64,000 nucleotides of DNA from Rothia sp. (in: high G+C Gram-positive bacteria) (GCA_030529845.1 JAUMWB010000001.1:682001-746000); one strand, 5' to 3'. Counted from the first letter of the stretch, positions 8,815-18,063 are shown. Notes: generated by a model not told the origin, from the sequence alone. A program made the numbers and translations.

Positions 8815-10359
8815 CTAGTTGCTTTCACTGGCGTGGTTGCGGAAGTAGAGGGCGAGGTCGAGATGGTCTTGGCTGGGACTAGTTGCACCATCTAGGTCAG
8901 CTAATGTCCAGGCCGTCCGCAGGACCCGGTCATAGCCGCGGGCGGTGAGGGTGCCGTGGTCAAGGGCTGCGGAAAGAGATGAAGTGATGTGGGCGGGAAG
9001 TCTGAGGGGCCCTCTCAGAATCTTTCCGTTCGTCTCAGCGTTAGTCGATACTCCCAAGGGAGTGAGCCGTTCGGCCTGGGCTTTTCGAGCTTGGCTGACC
9101 CGGTAGCGAATTTGATCGGAGCTTTCGTTGTTACCGCAGCTTGCAAGGTCAGCAGCTGTTACTTTTGGCACGCTGATATGAAGATCAATCCGATCAAGCA
9201 GAGGCCCAGATAGCCTGCTGAAGTAGGATCGCCGCTCACGGCTAGTGCAGGTGCAGTCTAAGCCCCGGCCCACGTTATAGCCGCAGGGGCAGGGGTTGGC
9301 TGCTAAAACCAGTTGGAATCTTGCCGGGTACCGGGCCGACGCCGCTGACCGGCTGATAATTACCTCGCCGCTTTCTAGAGGCTGGCGTAGGGAATCTAGC
9401 ACGCTACGTTTAAACTCTGGAGCTTCATCCAAGAAGAGCACACCCCGGTGGGCTCTTGAGATACAGCCCGGCTTGGGCAGGCCTGCGCCGCCTCCCATGA
9501 TAGCCGGCGCGCTTGCTGTATGGTGGGGCGCTTCAAAGGGTGGCCTGGTGATCAGTTCAGTCAGAGGTTCACCGGTGTGGCACAGTGAGTGAACGGCCGT
9601 TACATCGAGTGCGTCTTGGGGTGTAAGTTCCGGGAGAATACCGGGCAGACGTTCGGCCAACATTGTCTTGCCGGAGCCGGGAGGGCCTGTCAGCAGTAGA
9701 TGGTGGCCACCGGCAGCTGCTATCTCAAGGGCGAGGCGGCCCTCAGCCTGGCCCGCGACGTCCGCCATGTCTGCGACCTTTGCAGGGCTCTCTTCCCCGG
9801 AGGTGGTGTGTTGTGAAGTAGCTGGCATCGGCCTTTTGAGTTTTTCTGGCTCGGAACAGCCCAGGGCCTCAAACACCTCAGCTAAACAGCTCACCCCGAT
9901 AACCTCTACCCCCTCGATCAGCGCTGCTTCTTGAGCATTCCCCAAAGGAACAACCACGTGGTCATGCCCGGCATCTCGGGCTGCTTTAACGGCGGGGAGG
10001 ACGCCGGGAACCTGTCGGACGCTGCCGTCCAGACCTACTTCGCCCAAGAAGACGGTGCGGTCCGACGGGCCCAGCTGCCCCGCTGCCTGCTGGGCAGCAA
10101 TAAGCATGGCAAGGTCAAAAGCAGACCCTCGCTTAGGCAGGGTGGGCGGAGTGAGGTTAATGGTCAGTTTCTGGGGCGGTAGAGGCAGGCCAGAATTCTT
10201 TGCTGCGGATCGTACCCGGTCCTTAGCCTCGTTCAAGGAGCTATCGGGTAAACCCAGAAGGACGAAACCGGGTAGGGCAGCTGAGATATCAGCCTCCACC
10301 TCTACCAGATAACCGGTCACACCGACCAGGGCGACGGAGAAGGTACGTGCGAAGGCCAC
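8815..10359 (-). CDS. comM: ComM/YifB family Mg-chelatase-like AAA+ ATPase
   Basis: A hexameric helicase family that promotes branch migration during transformation in studied members. With a GTG start at 10359 it has 514 residues. An N-terminal ChlI-like domain starts with AFARTFSVALVG; Walker A GPPGSGKTML is near residue 225, Walker B VLFLDEAPEF follows, and the C-terminal domain ends with RTAWTLADLDG. The GTG start lies two bases after the yraN stop and has the strong ribosome-binding site AGGGGGTGG, which is why I prefer it to the in-frame ATG 54 bases upstream. It is in an operon with yraN and dprA. Confidence 0.93.
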   Translation of the reverse strand: MAFARTFSVALVGVTGYLVEVEADISAALPGFVLLGLPDSSLNEAKDRVRSAAKNSGLPLPPQKLTINLTPPTLPKRGSAFDLAMLIAAQQAAGQLGPSDRTVFLGEVGLDGSVRQVPGVLPAVKAARDAGHDHVVVPLGNAQEAALIEGVEVIGVSCLAEVFEALGCSEPEKLKRPMPATSQHTTSGEESPAKVADMADVAGQAEGRLALEIAAAGGHHLLLTGPPGSGKTMLAERLPGILPELTPQDALDVTAVHSLCHTGEPLTELITRPPFEAPHHTASAPAIMGGGAGLPKPGCISRAHRGVLFLDEAPEFKRSVLDSLRQPLESGEVIISRSAASARYPARFQLVLAANPCPCGYNVGRGLDCTCTSRERRSYFSRLSGPLLDRIDLHISVPKVTAADLASCGNNESSDQIRYRVSQARKAQAERLTPLGVSTNAETNGKILRGPLRLPAHITSSLSAALDHGTLTARGYDRVLRTAWTLADLDGATSPSQDHLDLALYFRNHASESN

Positions 10360-10361
10360 GG

Positions 10362-10778
10362 CTAGACCACCCCCTGGCGGTGCTCGAAGGTAAACCCCAA
10401 TGGGCTGCCGCACAGGGCAATCGCGTCCACCCTCATACTGGGATGTGTAACCTGATTCTCCCGAAGCCAGGCATAGGCCAGTTGCCGGAGCATCTGGCGT
10501 TTACGGGCGGTAATAGATTCAAGCGGGTGCCCGTAGCCTACCCCAGAACGGGTTTTGACCTCGATGAAGACCAGGTTTTGGTGGCTATCGTGCATGACAA
10601 GATCAAGCTCGCCGCTCCACCGAGACTGGCCTTCTAAGCGCTGGGGGCGCCAGTTGCGAGCTAGCAGGGTGTACCCCTGCCGTTCTAAAACCGCCAGGGC
10701 AATATCTTCGCCCCAGCGCCCCACATCTTTGGGCCGCAAGGACGCGTGGGGTGAAGATGGCTGTAGTGCGGGGTTCAT
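10362..10778 (-). CDS. yraN: YraN (UPF0102) family putative endonuclease-like protein
   Basis: A 138-residue member of UPF0102, a restriction-endonuclease-like fold of uncertain role. Visible family signatures are GRWGEDIALAVLERQGY, SGELDLVMHD and VFIEVKTRSGVGYG, with the acidic and lysine residues expected at the nuclease-like site. The ATG at 10778 is preceded at five bases by GGAGG; a TTG at 10793 would begin inside that site and is rejected. It begins the operon yraN-comM-dprA-xerC. Confidence 0.9.
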   Translation of the reverse strand: MNPALQPSSPHASLRPKDVGRWGEDIALAVLERQGYTLLARNWRPQRLEGQSRWSGELDLVMHDSHQNLVFIEVKTRSGVGYGHPLESITARKRQMLRQLAYAWLRENQVTHPSMRVDAIALCGSPLGFTFEHRQGVV

Positions 10779-11019
10779 GGGGGCCTCCTTCAAGTTTCAG
10801 AGTTAGCCCCATAATGACCTGCCGGGTCTGATTCTACCTACCTCTGTACTGACTGTGGATATCACCCCTTCCCTATACCACCATGTCAGCTCCAGGTAGC
10901 TCCCATCTGCACGCCCATAAACGGTTCAGCTGTGACGCAACCATGACGCCCCGTAAGCCCCTATCCCCAGCCAGCTACACCGGGCGTCCGCGCCTTACCT
11001 ACCAAACCTAAATACACAA
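10779..11019. other. Intergenic region upstream of yraN
   Basis: About 240 bases between the yraN start and the DUF2469 terminator. It should hold the promoter of the yraN operon but I find no convincing -35/-10 pair. One copy of GCGTCCGC lies at 10984-10991. No RNA gene is recognisable. Confidence 0.4.
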
Positions 11020-11056
11020 AGCCCACCTCTTCCCCAGGAGGGAGGAGGCGGGCTCA
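11020..11056 (-). terminator. Terminator after the DUF2469 gene
   Basis: A hairpin pairing GCCCACCTCTTCC with GGAGGAGGCGGGC (one mismatch, one G-T pair). On the - strand it is followed by TTTGTGTATTT. It ends the rnhB-DUF2469 transcript. Confidence 0.75.
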
Positions 11057-11067
11057 AAACCTAGCCC

Positions 11068-11403
11068 TTATGCCGAGCCAGGGTCAAAATCGCTCATGGT
11101 GGGAACCACTAGATCCTCTGCGGCGGCGCGTTCTTCAACGTTAACATCCCGCACCGAGTACACCTTCACGTTCTTTACGAAACGGGACTGCCGGAAGATA
11201 TCCCAGACCCACACATCCTGCATCTCCACCTCAAAATAGAGAGAACCATCAGCGGCCCGCGGGGTCACCTGCACCTGGTTAGCCAGATAAAAGCGACGAT
11301 CAGTTTCAACGATGTAGGTGAAAAGCTCAGCTACGTTCTTGTACTCTTCGTACAGGGCTAGCTGGGCACCCGATTCATAACTTTCAAGGTCTTCTTGGCT
11401 CAT
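11068..11403 (-). CDS. DUF2469 family protein
   Basis: A 111-residue acidic protein of the actinobacterial DUF2469 family (related to mycobacterial Rv2901c), of unknown function. Typical segments are YESGAQLALYEEYKNV, VETDRRFYLANQV and YFEVEMQDVWVWD. Its ATG overlaps the rnhB stop by four bases (ATGA), so translation is probably coupled. Its place after lepB and rnhB is conserved in actinobacteria. Confidence 0.88.
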   Translation of the reverse strand: MSQEDLESYESGAQLALYEEYKNVAELFTYIVETDRRFYLANQVQVTPRAADGSLYFEVEMQDVWVWDIFRQSRFVKNVKVYSVRDVNVEERAAAEDLVVPTMSDFDPGSA

Positions 11404-12182
11404 TCTTCTTCCTTCTCTCGTTCCACCATAGCCTGCTGGATTTGCGCGTCGGTAGCCGGCAGCGACCAGCTCAACCGGTGCAAGGGGGTGGGCCCCAGGG
11501 TCTCTATAGCGGTTCGGTGGCCACCTGACCCGTACCCCTTATTTTTCGCCCAGCCATAGCCGGGATAGCGGGCGTCCAGCTCGTCCATGAGATGATCGCG
11601 CTCCACCTTGGCCACTACCGAGGCCGCAGCGATAGAAGCGCAACGATAATCACCTTTAATCTCCATCTGTACCGGCCCGAACCAACCGCCCGGCTCCCCC
11701 GCCAGCCCTGCCCAGGCCTCGGTGACCAGGGCGCGGTAGAGAGAGGTAGCCGAATCAAGCTCGGCAAAGAGGTCGGGCTCGGGGGCAGATAGCCAGTTAT
11801 GTTTGCCATCCAAGAGCACGGCGTCGGGGTAAGCCCCAGCCCTAGCCACCTGAGCCAGGGCCCGCTGCCCCGCTAGACGCAGGGCTGTGGTAATTCCCAG
11901 GGCATCGATTTCAGCCGGGCTAGCGTGCCCCACAGCGGTTACAGCCCACTGTTCTACTAGCGGGGCCATAGCCAGCCGCTTTTTCTCGGTCAATGCTTTG
12001 GAGTCGATCAGCCCCTCGACCGTCAGCTCAGCACTCGCCTCGATAACGGCAACGCCCACGGTGACCGGCCCAGCTAGCGGGCCGCGACCTACCTCGTCCA
12101 TGCCCGCAACCAGGGTCTTGCCCGTAGCAAAAAGCTGGGCTTCAACACTTAGGTCAGCGGACGCCGGTTCTTGAGTTGGCAT
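11400..12182 (-). CDS. rnhB: Ribonuclease HII
   Basis: Removes RNA from RNA-DNA hybrids and single ribonucleotides from DNA. With the ATG at 12182 the protein has 260 residues. Catalytic acidic residues are visible in GMDEVGRGPLAG, LLDGKHNW and in the IKGDYRCASIAAASVVAKV region with the following RDHLM. The start lies four bases after the first lepB stop. A longer frame reading into lepB is not credible. It overlaps the DUF2469 gene by four bases. Confidence 0.95.
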   Translation of the reverse strand: MPTQEPASADLSVEAQLFATGKTLVAGMDEVGRGPLAGPVTVGVAVIEASAELTVEGLIDSKALTEKKRLAMAPLVEQWAVTAVGHASPAEIDALGITTALRLAGQRALAQVARAGAYPDAVLLDGKHNWLSAPEPDLFAELDSATSLYRALVTEAWAGLAGEPGGWFGPVQMEIKGDYRCASIAAASVVAKVERDHLMDELDARYPGYGWAKNKGYGSGGHRTAIETLGPTPLHRLSWSLPATDAQIQQAMVEREKEEE

Positions 12183-12186
12183 GGTC

Positions 12187-12921
12187 TTACTCGGTGTCGG
12201 GCACGTCGGCAAAGACATCGTCAGCGCCGCCGATGAAGGTGAAGCTGGACAGGGGCCAGGCAACCACAAAGACCTCACCTACAACATCGGCGTCATTGAT
12301 GAACTCGGTGCCGGTCTGGATATGGTAGCGGGAATCGGCAGAGTTAGAACGGTTATCGCCCATGACGAAGTAGGAGTTCTGGGGAACAATCACATCGAAA
12401 GGGAGCTCAGTGGAGCTGACACCGGGCTTGAGGTAGGTCTCGTCGATTTCTACGCCGTTGACAGTAATACGGCCATCAGCACTACCTACGATGTGGTCAC
12501 CGCCCACACCGATGACGCGCTTAACCAGGTAGTTAGAAGAGCTATCTGGCATGACGCCCACAAAAGCCAGGGCATCACGCACAGGGTTTGAGGCCGTAGA
12601 GACGGGCATCCAGCCCTGGGTGTCCTTGAAGACAACAATGTCGCCGCGCTCGGCTTCGGTAAAGAGGCCACCCGCTACATTGACGAACACGCGGTCGTTG
12701 ATTTGCAGGGTGTCTTCCATAGAGCTTGAGGGGATATAGAAGCCTCGTACCACGAAGGTTTTGAGCAGGAAAGCAATGAGAACCGCATAGAGGATAATCA
12801 GGGCGTATTCTTTAACCGCGCTGTTTTCACGGCGGCGCTTACCGCCGCGGGGCTTATCTTTCGAGGCGGTGGTGGCGTCCTGTGCCGCTGCCTCGATGCT
12901 GTCTGAGTTCTGCTGCTCCAT
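12187..12921 (-). CDS. lepB: Signal peptidase I (copy 1)
   Basis: Cleaves Sec and Tat signal peptides at the outer face of the membrane. The 244-residue protein has a charged cytoplasmic N-terminus, one membrane segment (about 38-58), the catalytic serine Ser67 in IPSSSMEDTL, the general base Lys134 in YLVKRVIGVGGD, and VMGDNRSNSADSR. It lies directly downstream of a second signal peptidase gene, with which it shares layout and key motifs, so the two are tandem paralogues. Multiple adjacent signal peptidases are also known in Streptomyces. Confidence 0.94.
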   Translation of the reverse strand: MEQQNSDSIEAAAQDATTASKDKPRGGKRRRENSAVKEYALIILYAVLIAFLLKTFVVRGFYIPSSSMEDTLQINDRVFVNVAGGLFTEAERGDIVVFKDTQGWMPVSTASNPVRDALAFVGVMPDSSSNYLVKRVIGVGGDHIVGSADGRITVNGVEIDETYLKPGVSSTELPFDVIVPQNSYFVMGDNRSNSADSRYHIQTGTEFINDADVVGEVFVVAWPLSSFTFIGGADDVFADVPDTE

Positions 12922-12971
12922 GAGCCCGCACCCTTCTGCTGTGAACGTGTTTAGAGATTAGTTTAGTGGTT

Positions 12972-13628
12972 TTAGCTGGGAGCTTGACCAAAGCGCGGGG
13001 CTGGCCAGGCGATGAAAACCGGAGTGCCGATAATTTTTTCGGTGCGAATCATGCCCCCACCGGGTGCCCCTAAGAGGGCCCTGGAGTCAGCGGACGCCAA
13101 CCGATGGTCTCCCATGACCCACATGCGTCCTTCGGGAACCTGCACGCTAAAGCGCACTTCGCTGGCAGCCTCCCCCGGGTACAAGTAGGGTTCTTCGGAG
13201 CGTTGCCCGTTGACCAACAGATACCCCTGGGCATCGCAACATTCGACGCTATCGCCTGCCACCCCGATGACACGCTTGATATAGACCGTATCTGCCCCCA
13301 CCAGCCCCAACCATTGGCCAGCGGTTGTGAGCGGATCCCGCACCCAGGGGCTGCCGGGAACATAGGGGGCAAAGGAGCCTGTCCCGTCGAAAACGACTAC
13401 GTCCCCGCGCTGCGGTTCAGTTGTTAGTTTTGAGACGAGAATACGGTCCCCGGGCTCATAGGTTGGTTCCATGGAGCTTGACGGTATGTAGAACACATCA
13501 ATCAGGAAGGAACGAACCAGCAGGAGCAGGGTGAAGGCCAGGGCTGCGGCAACAGCAACAAGGCGCCAGCCCTGTAGAAAGGGTTGGCGCCTTGCCTCAG
13601 AAGATTCGGCGTGTACGCCAGTCTCCAT
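12972..13628 (-). CDS. lepB: Signal peptidase I (copy 2)
   Basis: A second type I signal peptidase of 218 residues. It has one N-terminal membrane segment (about 22-46), catalytic Ser52 in IPSSSMEPTY, Lys118 in YIKRVIGVAGD and VMGDHRLASADSR. It carries a CC pair (VECCDAQG) and HR in place of NR in the last motif. No strong ribosome-binding site precedes the ATG; rplS ends 23 bases upstream, so it may be expressed by read-through from the ribosomal transcript. Confidence 0.93.
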   Translation of the reverse strand: METGVHAESSEARRQPFLQGWRLVAVAAALAFTLLLLVRSFLIDVFYIPSSSMEPTYEPGDRILVSKLTTEPQRGDVVVFDGTGSFAPYVPGSPWVRDPLTTAGQWLGLVGADTVYIKRVIGVAGDSVECCDAQGYLLVNGQRSEEPYLYPGEAASEVRFSVQVPEGRMWVMGDHRLASADSRALLGAPGGGMIRTEKIIGTPVFIAWPAPRFGQAPS

Positions 13629-13651
13629 AAAACTGTTGAAACCTAAATGGC

Positions 13652-13999
13652 TTAGGCTTCGCGCTTCTCGCGGATACGAGCAGCCTTACCGTGGCGGTCG
13701 CGCATGTAGTAGAGCTTTGCACGGCGGACGTCACCGCGGGTGACAACCTCGATCTTTTCGATGACGGGAGAGTGTACGGGGAAGGTACGCTCTACGCCTA
13801 CACCGAAGGAAACCTTGCGGACGGTGAAGGTTTCGCGGACGCCAGCGCCCTGACGACCAACGACGAAGCCCTTGAAGACCTGGACACGGCTGCGGTTACC
13901 TTCAACAATGTTGACGTGTACGTTCAGGGTGTCGCCGGGGCCGAACTCGGGGATGTCGGTGCGAAGTGACTTGTTGTCAATGAAGTCAAGAGTCTGCAT
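13652..13999 (-). CDS. rplS: Ribosomal protein bL19
   Basis: Large-subunit ribosomal protein at the 30S-50S interface. It has 115 residues with the family segments [23 protein letters not shown] and [15 protein letters not shown]. The ATG at 13999 has GGAG eight bases upstream; the open frame upstream is spurious. A terminator lies between trmD and rplS, so rplS likely has its own promoter in the 224 bases upstream. Confidence 0.97.
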   Translation of the reverse strand: MQTLDFIDNKSLRTDIPEFGPGDTLNVHVNIVEGNRSRVQVFKGFVVGRQGAGVRETFTVRKVSFGVGVERTFPVHSPVIEKIEVVTRGDVRRAKLYYMRDRHGKAARIREKREA

Positions 14000-14223
14000 T
14001 GAGTGTCTCCGTGAATATCTCTGCCGCAGGTCAAACATATTCGGTGTATGTCGCAGGCAGTGTCTAGGGGTCACCGGGTGGTGCCAGACTGATGCTGTCT
14101 GCGATGAATTCTTGTCTCACCGGCACTGAACGGTCAGAGCCGGTGGTTCATGCTGTTATAGGTCGCTCTTCCCCCTGCGGCAGGGGCGTGCCCAGCATGA
14201 ACACAAAGAAAAATTATCCCACA
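14000..14223 (-). promoter_or_regulatory. rplS leader/promoter region
   Basis: Between the trmD terminator and the rplS start. It must contain the rplS promoter, but I could not place a convincing -35/-10 pair. No known ribosomal leader motif was recognised by eye. Confidence 0.35.
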
Positions 14224-14258
14224 GAAAACCCGCCTGCACCAGGGGTGCTGCGGCGGGC
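14224..14258 (-). terminator. Terminator after trmD
   Basis: On the - strand CCCGCC-gca-GCACC pairs with GGTGC-a-GGCGGG, followed by TTTTCT. A GCGTCCGC octamer abuts its upstream arm at 14257-14264. Confidence 0.8.
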
Positions 14259-14291
14259 GTCCGCGTGTTGCTTGTGAGCTTACCTACTTTA

Positions 14292-15101
14292 CTAGCCTTC
14301 GCTTGAAAGCTCGGCCTCGCGCTCAGCTTTTTTGGCAGCTTTCTGCTCGGTGTGCAGTTCCTGTAGGAGCTTGCGGTCTTTCTTATCCCAATTTTCAGCG
14401 GGGTAGGCCTTGACCATATCGGGGCGGCGGGCGAAGGTGCGCTTGATTTGCTCGTCGCGGCGCCAGCGGGCGATAGCACCGTGGTTGCCAGAAAGAAGGA
14501 CGGGCGGCACCTCCTCGTCGCGCCAGGTGGCGGGTTTGGTGTAAACCGGGTATTCCAGCAGGCCACCGGTGTGGGACTCTTCGGCCAGGGACTCGGGGTT
14601 GCCCATCGCACCGGGTATCAGGCGGGTAATGGCCTCAATCATGACCATCACGGCCACCTCGCCCCCGTAGAGCACATAGTCGCCGATGGACACCGGTAGT
14701 ACCCTAAATTCGGTCTCGGCCCAGTCAAGCACGCGCTCATCGATGCCTTCGTAGCGGGCCGGGGCGAAGACGATGTGGTCTTCTTCGGCCAGGTCGTAGG
14801 CCATCTGCTGGTTGAAGACGGCACCGGCGGGCGAGGGAACAATCAGCAGGGGCTCCCGTGCGGACGCCGGCGAGTTAGCCAGTGCCTGATCCAGGGCCAG
14901 ACCCCAGGGCTCGGGTTTCATGACCATGCCCGCTCCCCCGCCGTAGGGGGTATCGTCAACGGTTTTATGCCGGTCAAAGGCGAAGTCCCGCAGGTTGGTC
15001 AGGTGCAGGTCAACCTTGCCCGATTCGCGGGCCTTGCCCATGAGGGAGAGCTCTAGCGGGGCCAGGTATTCGGGGAAGATGGTGATGACATCAAAGCGCA
15101 T
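14292..15101 (-). CDS. trmD: tRNA (guanine37-N1)-methyltransferase
   Basis: Methylates G37 next to the anticodon, preventing frameshifts. The 269-residue protein shows the SPOUT trefoil-knot signatures: [27 protein letters not shown] and [16 protein letters not shown]. The C-terminus is a lysine/glutamate-rich extension of about 30 residues. It begins five bases after rimM and belongs to the rpsP-khpA-rimM-trmD order. Confidence 0.96.
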   Translation of the reverse strand: MRFDVITIFPEYLAPLELSLMGKARESGKVDLHLTNLRDFAFDRHKTVDDTPYGGGAGMVMKPEPWGLALDQALANSPASAREPLLIVPSPAGAVFNQQMAYDLAEEDHIVFAPARYEGIDERVLDWAETEFRVLPVSIGDYVLYGGEVAVMVMIEAITRLIPGAMGNPESLAEESHTGGLLEYPVYTKPATWRDEEVPPVLLSGNHGAIARWRRDEQIKRTFARRPDMVKAYPAENWDKKDRKLLQELHTEQKAAKKAEREAELSSEG

Positions 15102-15106
15102 GGGGT

Positions 15107-15721
15107 TTAGCCCTGCTCGCTCTCGGTGTCGGCTTCGTCGTCTTCATCGCTGTTGAGTTCGAGCAGGCCGGCGGGTGGGTTGATGATAATGTAGCCCTCC
15201 TCGGTATCGATTGCCGGGACAAGCTCTTCCACGAAGGGAATCATAACTTCTTCACCGTCTGCGGTGTTTTCCAGCACCAGAAGGTCCTGGGTGGGCATGG
15301 TCTGCAGGCCGGTGACGATGGCGATGGGTTCTTCGGGCAGGTAGCCGTCTTTGATGTCGGCAGCCAGGTAGACGGGTAGGTCGAGCAGTTCGTGCTCGTA
15401 GTAGCCTTCATCGTCACTGTCGGTTTCTGTTTCGGTCGCAGAGTCAAAGGTGAGGCGGGTGTCGCGCAGGTCTTCGGCCTGGTTGCGGTTGGTGACTTCT
15501 TCGAAGGCTACGACCAGGATTTTTTTGTTCCAGCGGGCTTTTTTGACGGTGAGGGTTCCGGCGGGGGCGATGGCTCCTGCGGGGCTTGCGGGGTTGAAGT
15601 TTTCGATGTCGAGTACGGCCCCGGGGGCGAAGCGTTCTTCGGGGGCGTCGGTGAAGAGCTGGACGGTGACTTCGCCGCGGATGCCGTGGGGTTTGCCGAT
15701 GCGGGCGACCTGTACCTGCAC
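15107..15721 (-). CDS. rimM: Ribosome maturation factor RimM
   Basis: Assists assembly of the 30S subunit head. It has 204 residues: an N-terminal beta-barrel domain starting [14 protein letters not shown] and a PRC-barrel domain (about 110-185), followed by a highly acidic tail. The GTG start at 15721 has AAGGAG seven bases upstream. The first domain carries an inserted acidic patch ([10 protein letters not shown]) before the PRC barrel. It is separated from khpA by about 130 bases that contain a GCGGACGC copy. Confidence 0.94.
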   Translation of the reverse strand: MQVQVARIGKPHGIRGEVTVQLFTDAPEERFAPGAVLDIENFNPASPAGAIAPAGTLTVKKARWNKKILVVAFEEVTNRNQAEDLRDTRLTFDSATETETDSDDEGYYEHELLDLPVYLAADIKDGYLPEEPIAIVTGLQTMPTQDLLVLENTADGEEVMIPFVEELVPAIDTEEGYIIINPPAGLLELNSDEDDEADTESEQG

Positions 15722-15853
15722 GCGTATCTCCTTGGGGGTAAAGGTGGTGTGGGGTTTGGGTCTAACTTTACCGGGTTTTGCGGACGCCGGTGGGTAGGTA
15801 CAAGATGACCCCCACAGCTCGTAAGCGGCAGGGGCCTCTTGAGAAGTATTCAG

Positions 15854-16096
15854 TTAGCGTCGCTTGTCCGTGTCGATGACGTCTACGCGCACGTGGTCGC
15901 CGTCGTTGATGGCGTTGACCACGGTGCGGATGGACTTGGCGGTGCGGCCGGAGCGGCCAATCACGCGGCCAAGGTCATCAGGGTTCACGCGAACCTCCAG
16001 GGTTTCGCCCCGGCGGCCGGTTTTGGCGCGGACCTGGACGTCGTCTGGGTTGTCGACGATACCCCGAACGAGGTGTTCGAGAGCGTCAGCCAACAT
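15854..16096 (-). CDS. khpA: KH-domain RNA-binding protein KhpA
   Basis: An 80-residue single KH-domain protein (formerly UPF0109) that binds RNA, usually with KhpB. The GxxG loop is visible as GRSG in DLGRVIGRSGRTAKSIRTVV. It follows rpsP by two bases and is almost certainly co-transcribed with it. Confidence 0.93.
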   Translation of the reverse strand: MLADALEHLVRGIVDNPDDVQVRAKTGRRGETLEVRVNPDDLGRVIGRSGRTAKSIRTVVNAINDGDHVRVDVIDTDKRR

Positions 16097-16098
16097 GA

Positions 16099-16527
16099 TT
16101 ACTCAGCTGCTTCCTCAGAAGCTGCTTCTTCAGCAGCCTCTTCTGCGGGAGCTTCTTCAGCCTTGTCCTCGCCCTTGGGGGTGATTGCCTCGGGAAGGAT
16201 GACCGAACCCTTTTCGGGAACAACGAAATCGGGCTTGGCGTCAACGGGCTTAACGGTTGACTCAGCCTTTTCGCCCTTGGCAGCAGCCAGGTCGCCGGTC
16301 AGCTTCAGCAGAGCAGCTACCTGCTCGGTGGGCTGGGCGCCAACGGACAGCCAGTACTGGGCACGCTCTGAGTTGATCTCGATGCGTGAGGGGTTCTCGG
16401 TCGGGTGGTAAATGCCGATTTCCTCGATAGCCTTACCGTCACGCTTGGTGCGTGAGTCAGCTACTACAACACGGTAGCGGGGATCGCGGATTTTACCGAA
16501 ACGCTTCAGACGAATTTTAACAGCCAC
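16099..16527 (-). CDS. rpsP: Ribosomal protein bS16
   Basis: Small-subunit ribosomal protein. The first 80 or so residues are the conserved bS16 core ([20 protein letters not shown]); the remaining 60 are a lysine-, alanine- and glutamate-rich tail typical of actinobacterial forms. The start is GTG at 16527 with AGGAGAAA about nine bases upstream. It begins the run rpsP-khpA-rimM-trmD. Confidence 0.96.
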   Translation of the reverse strand: MAVKIRLKRFGKIRDPRYRVVVADSRTKRDGKAIEEIGIYHPTENPSRIEINSERAQYWLSVGAQPTEQVAALLKLTGDLAAAKGEKAESTVKPVDAKPDFVVPEKGSVILPEAITPKGEDKAEEAPAEEAAEEAASEEAAE

Positions 16528-16739
16528 TGTAGTGGTTTCTCCTGTTTTCTATAACTGTTCGAGGTCAGGTCTCAGCTCGTGGGGCGGGCTTCGTCATGAC
16601 CTCTGCGGACACAATTTCTCCCGGATGAGAGGGGCCGGGAAAAATCGAGTACCCGTCAAGTATGCCAGCTTATCCCCGCTTAATCTAGGGTTACGCTCCA
16701 TGGAGTGAGCGTGTTGTGAGCAAGCTGACCACGACTATT
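16528..16739 (-). promoter_or_regulatory. rpsP promoter and leader
   Basis: On the - strand an extended -10 candidate TGGCATACT (core 16659-16664) has a weak -35, TAGATT (16682-16687), at 17 bp. The leader then has a hairpin at about 16619-16640 (TCCCGG paired with CCGGGA). The promoter is a guess from spacing; the hairpin is seen directly but its role is unknown. Confidence 0.35.
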
Positions 16740-16866
16740 GCAGTGCTAAGAGCTCGCGGCGAAGCTGTTGGCTCGGGGCTGGCGTGAATCAGCTAGTGAG
16801 CGCTAGCGAACCGGGTGAGAGGGTCAGCAGCGAGCGCGAGCTCTAGGCGCTGCGTAGCCCGCCGTC
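16740..16866 (+). repeat. Structured intergenic element, copy A
   Basis: A long two-armed fold: an outer stem of 19 positions pairs 16740-16758 with 16835-16853, a second stem pairs GCTGTTG (16764-16770) with CAGCAGC (16825-16831), and a small inner hairpin pairs GCTAG with CTAGC (16792-16807). The inner strand GGGGCTGGCGTGAAT and GAGGGTC recur in copy B at 48 kb. Non-Watson-Crick pairs are G-U on the + strand, so if it is an RNA it is probably read rightward. It lies between the rpsP promoter and the 3' end of the ABC permease gene. Confidence 0.6.
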
Positions 16867-16881
16867 CCTCCCACTTCAGAT

Positions 16882-18063
16882 TTATTTTTTGAGCGCCTGC
16901 TTCCAGCTGACCGAGGTGCCGCCGCGCATGATGTTGGCCCGGTAGATGCGGGCGCCGAGTCGGGTGAGTAGGGCTGCTGTTGCCAGGGTGAGGGTAAGAG
17001 CGAGCAGGGGTTCCCAGAGGGCTACGTCCTCGGTGAGTAGGCGGCGGGGCATGGCGATGGAGGACAGAATGGGAATAAAGGAGATGACCTTGAGCCAGGT
17101 CCCTGAGAGGTAGATGCCGGCGAAGAGGGCGGCAATCAGCACCATGGTGATGGGGTTGGAGAGGTTGGCGATGTCTTCGGTGCGGGCTGCCATGGCGCCG
17201 ACTGCGGCCCAGATGGTGGCGATGGCTGCGAAGCCGGCGATGTAGAAGAGGGCGAACCAGCCGGCTGAGGGGAGAATCCAGCCGAAGTCTGAGGCGGCTC
17301 CGGTGATTTGCATGCCGATGAGGCCGGTGACTGCATAAACAGCTACCTGAAGGATGGCGAGCACGATGTTGCCCACGATTTTTCCGGTGAGTAGCTGCCC
17401 CAGGGGTATGGCGGTGGCAATAATTTCGACGATGCGGTTTTGCTTTTCTTCGACAACCGAGTTGGCGATGGCTACGCCGAAGAGCACGGTGGTCATGTAG
17501 AAGATCATGGCGAAGACCATGGCAATGAGGAAGGCCAGGCCGGCGTTTTGGTTACCGGAGAGGACGCTGGTGCTCACCTGGGTGCCTGCGGTCAGGGCTT
17601 GCAGGTCAACGCCTGCTTGGGCGGCATTTTCGGCGGTGATGGTTGAGGTGATGACGGAACTCAGTTCAGTCACCAGGCTGTTGTCAGGAGATGAGTCGAA
17701 GATGAGTTCCCAGCCTTCTTCGGTGGGGGCTAGGTAGGCGTCCGCGTCCCCATCGGCTACGAGGGTGCGGGCGGCGTCCGCGCTGTCAACCTGGGTGGCG
17801 GTATAGCTGGTTTCGTCGTTGCTCGCTGCATCGGCTGCGGCGACTAGGGAGCTTGCCCGGTCGTCGCTGGTGGCTACTGTGTAGTCGGTGGAACCGGAGC
17901 TGACAAAGTAGGGGATAAGGATTGCGGCCAGGATGATAACCAGGGAGAAGACGGTGCCCCCGATAAAGGATTTATCGCGCAGCTTGACCATGATTTCGCG
18001 GGTGGCAACAATCTGCCAGGCGTTCTTGGGTCTTGAAGTGCGCTGTGCTGGTGTGGTGCTCAT
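16882..18063 (-). CDS. ABC-2 type transporter permease (NatB-like)
   Basis: A 393-residue integral membrane protein with the ABC-2/NatB layout: one N-terminal membrane segment (about 33-53), an extracytoplasmic loop of about 120 residues, then five hydrophobic segments up to the C-terminus. It overlaps the ATPase gene by four bases (ATGA), so the pair forms one exporter. NatAB relatives export sodium or are involved in antibiotic and envelope stress; the substrate here cannot be read from sequence. The structured element A lies just beyond its stop. Confidence 0.85.
   Translation of the reverse strand: MSTTPAQRTSRPKNAWQIVATREIMVKLRDKSFIGGTVFSLVIILAAILIPYFVSSGSTDYTVATSDDRASSLVAAADAASNDETSYTATQVDSADAARTLVADGDADAYLAPTEEGWELIFDSSPDNSLVTELSSVITSTITAENAAQAGVDLQALTAGTQVSTSVLSGNQNAGLAFLIAMVFAMIFYMTTVLFGVAIANSVVEEKQNRIVEIIATAIPLGQLLTGKIVGNIVLAILQVAVYAVTGLIGMQITGAASDFGWILPSAGWFALFYIAGFAAIATIWAAVGAMAARTEDIANLSNPITMVLIAALFAGIYLSGTWLKVISFIPILSSIAMPRRLLTEDVALWEPLLALTLTLATAALLTRLGARIYRANIMRGGTSVSWKQALKK

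Noticed and set aside
16740-16866. Copy A as a tRNA, tmRNA or RNase P RNA
   Set aside because: There is no cloverleaf, no anticodon arm and no CCA end, and it is far too short and unlike the conserved cores of tmRNA or RNase P RNA.
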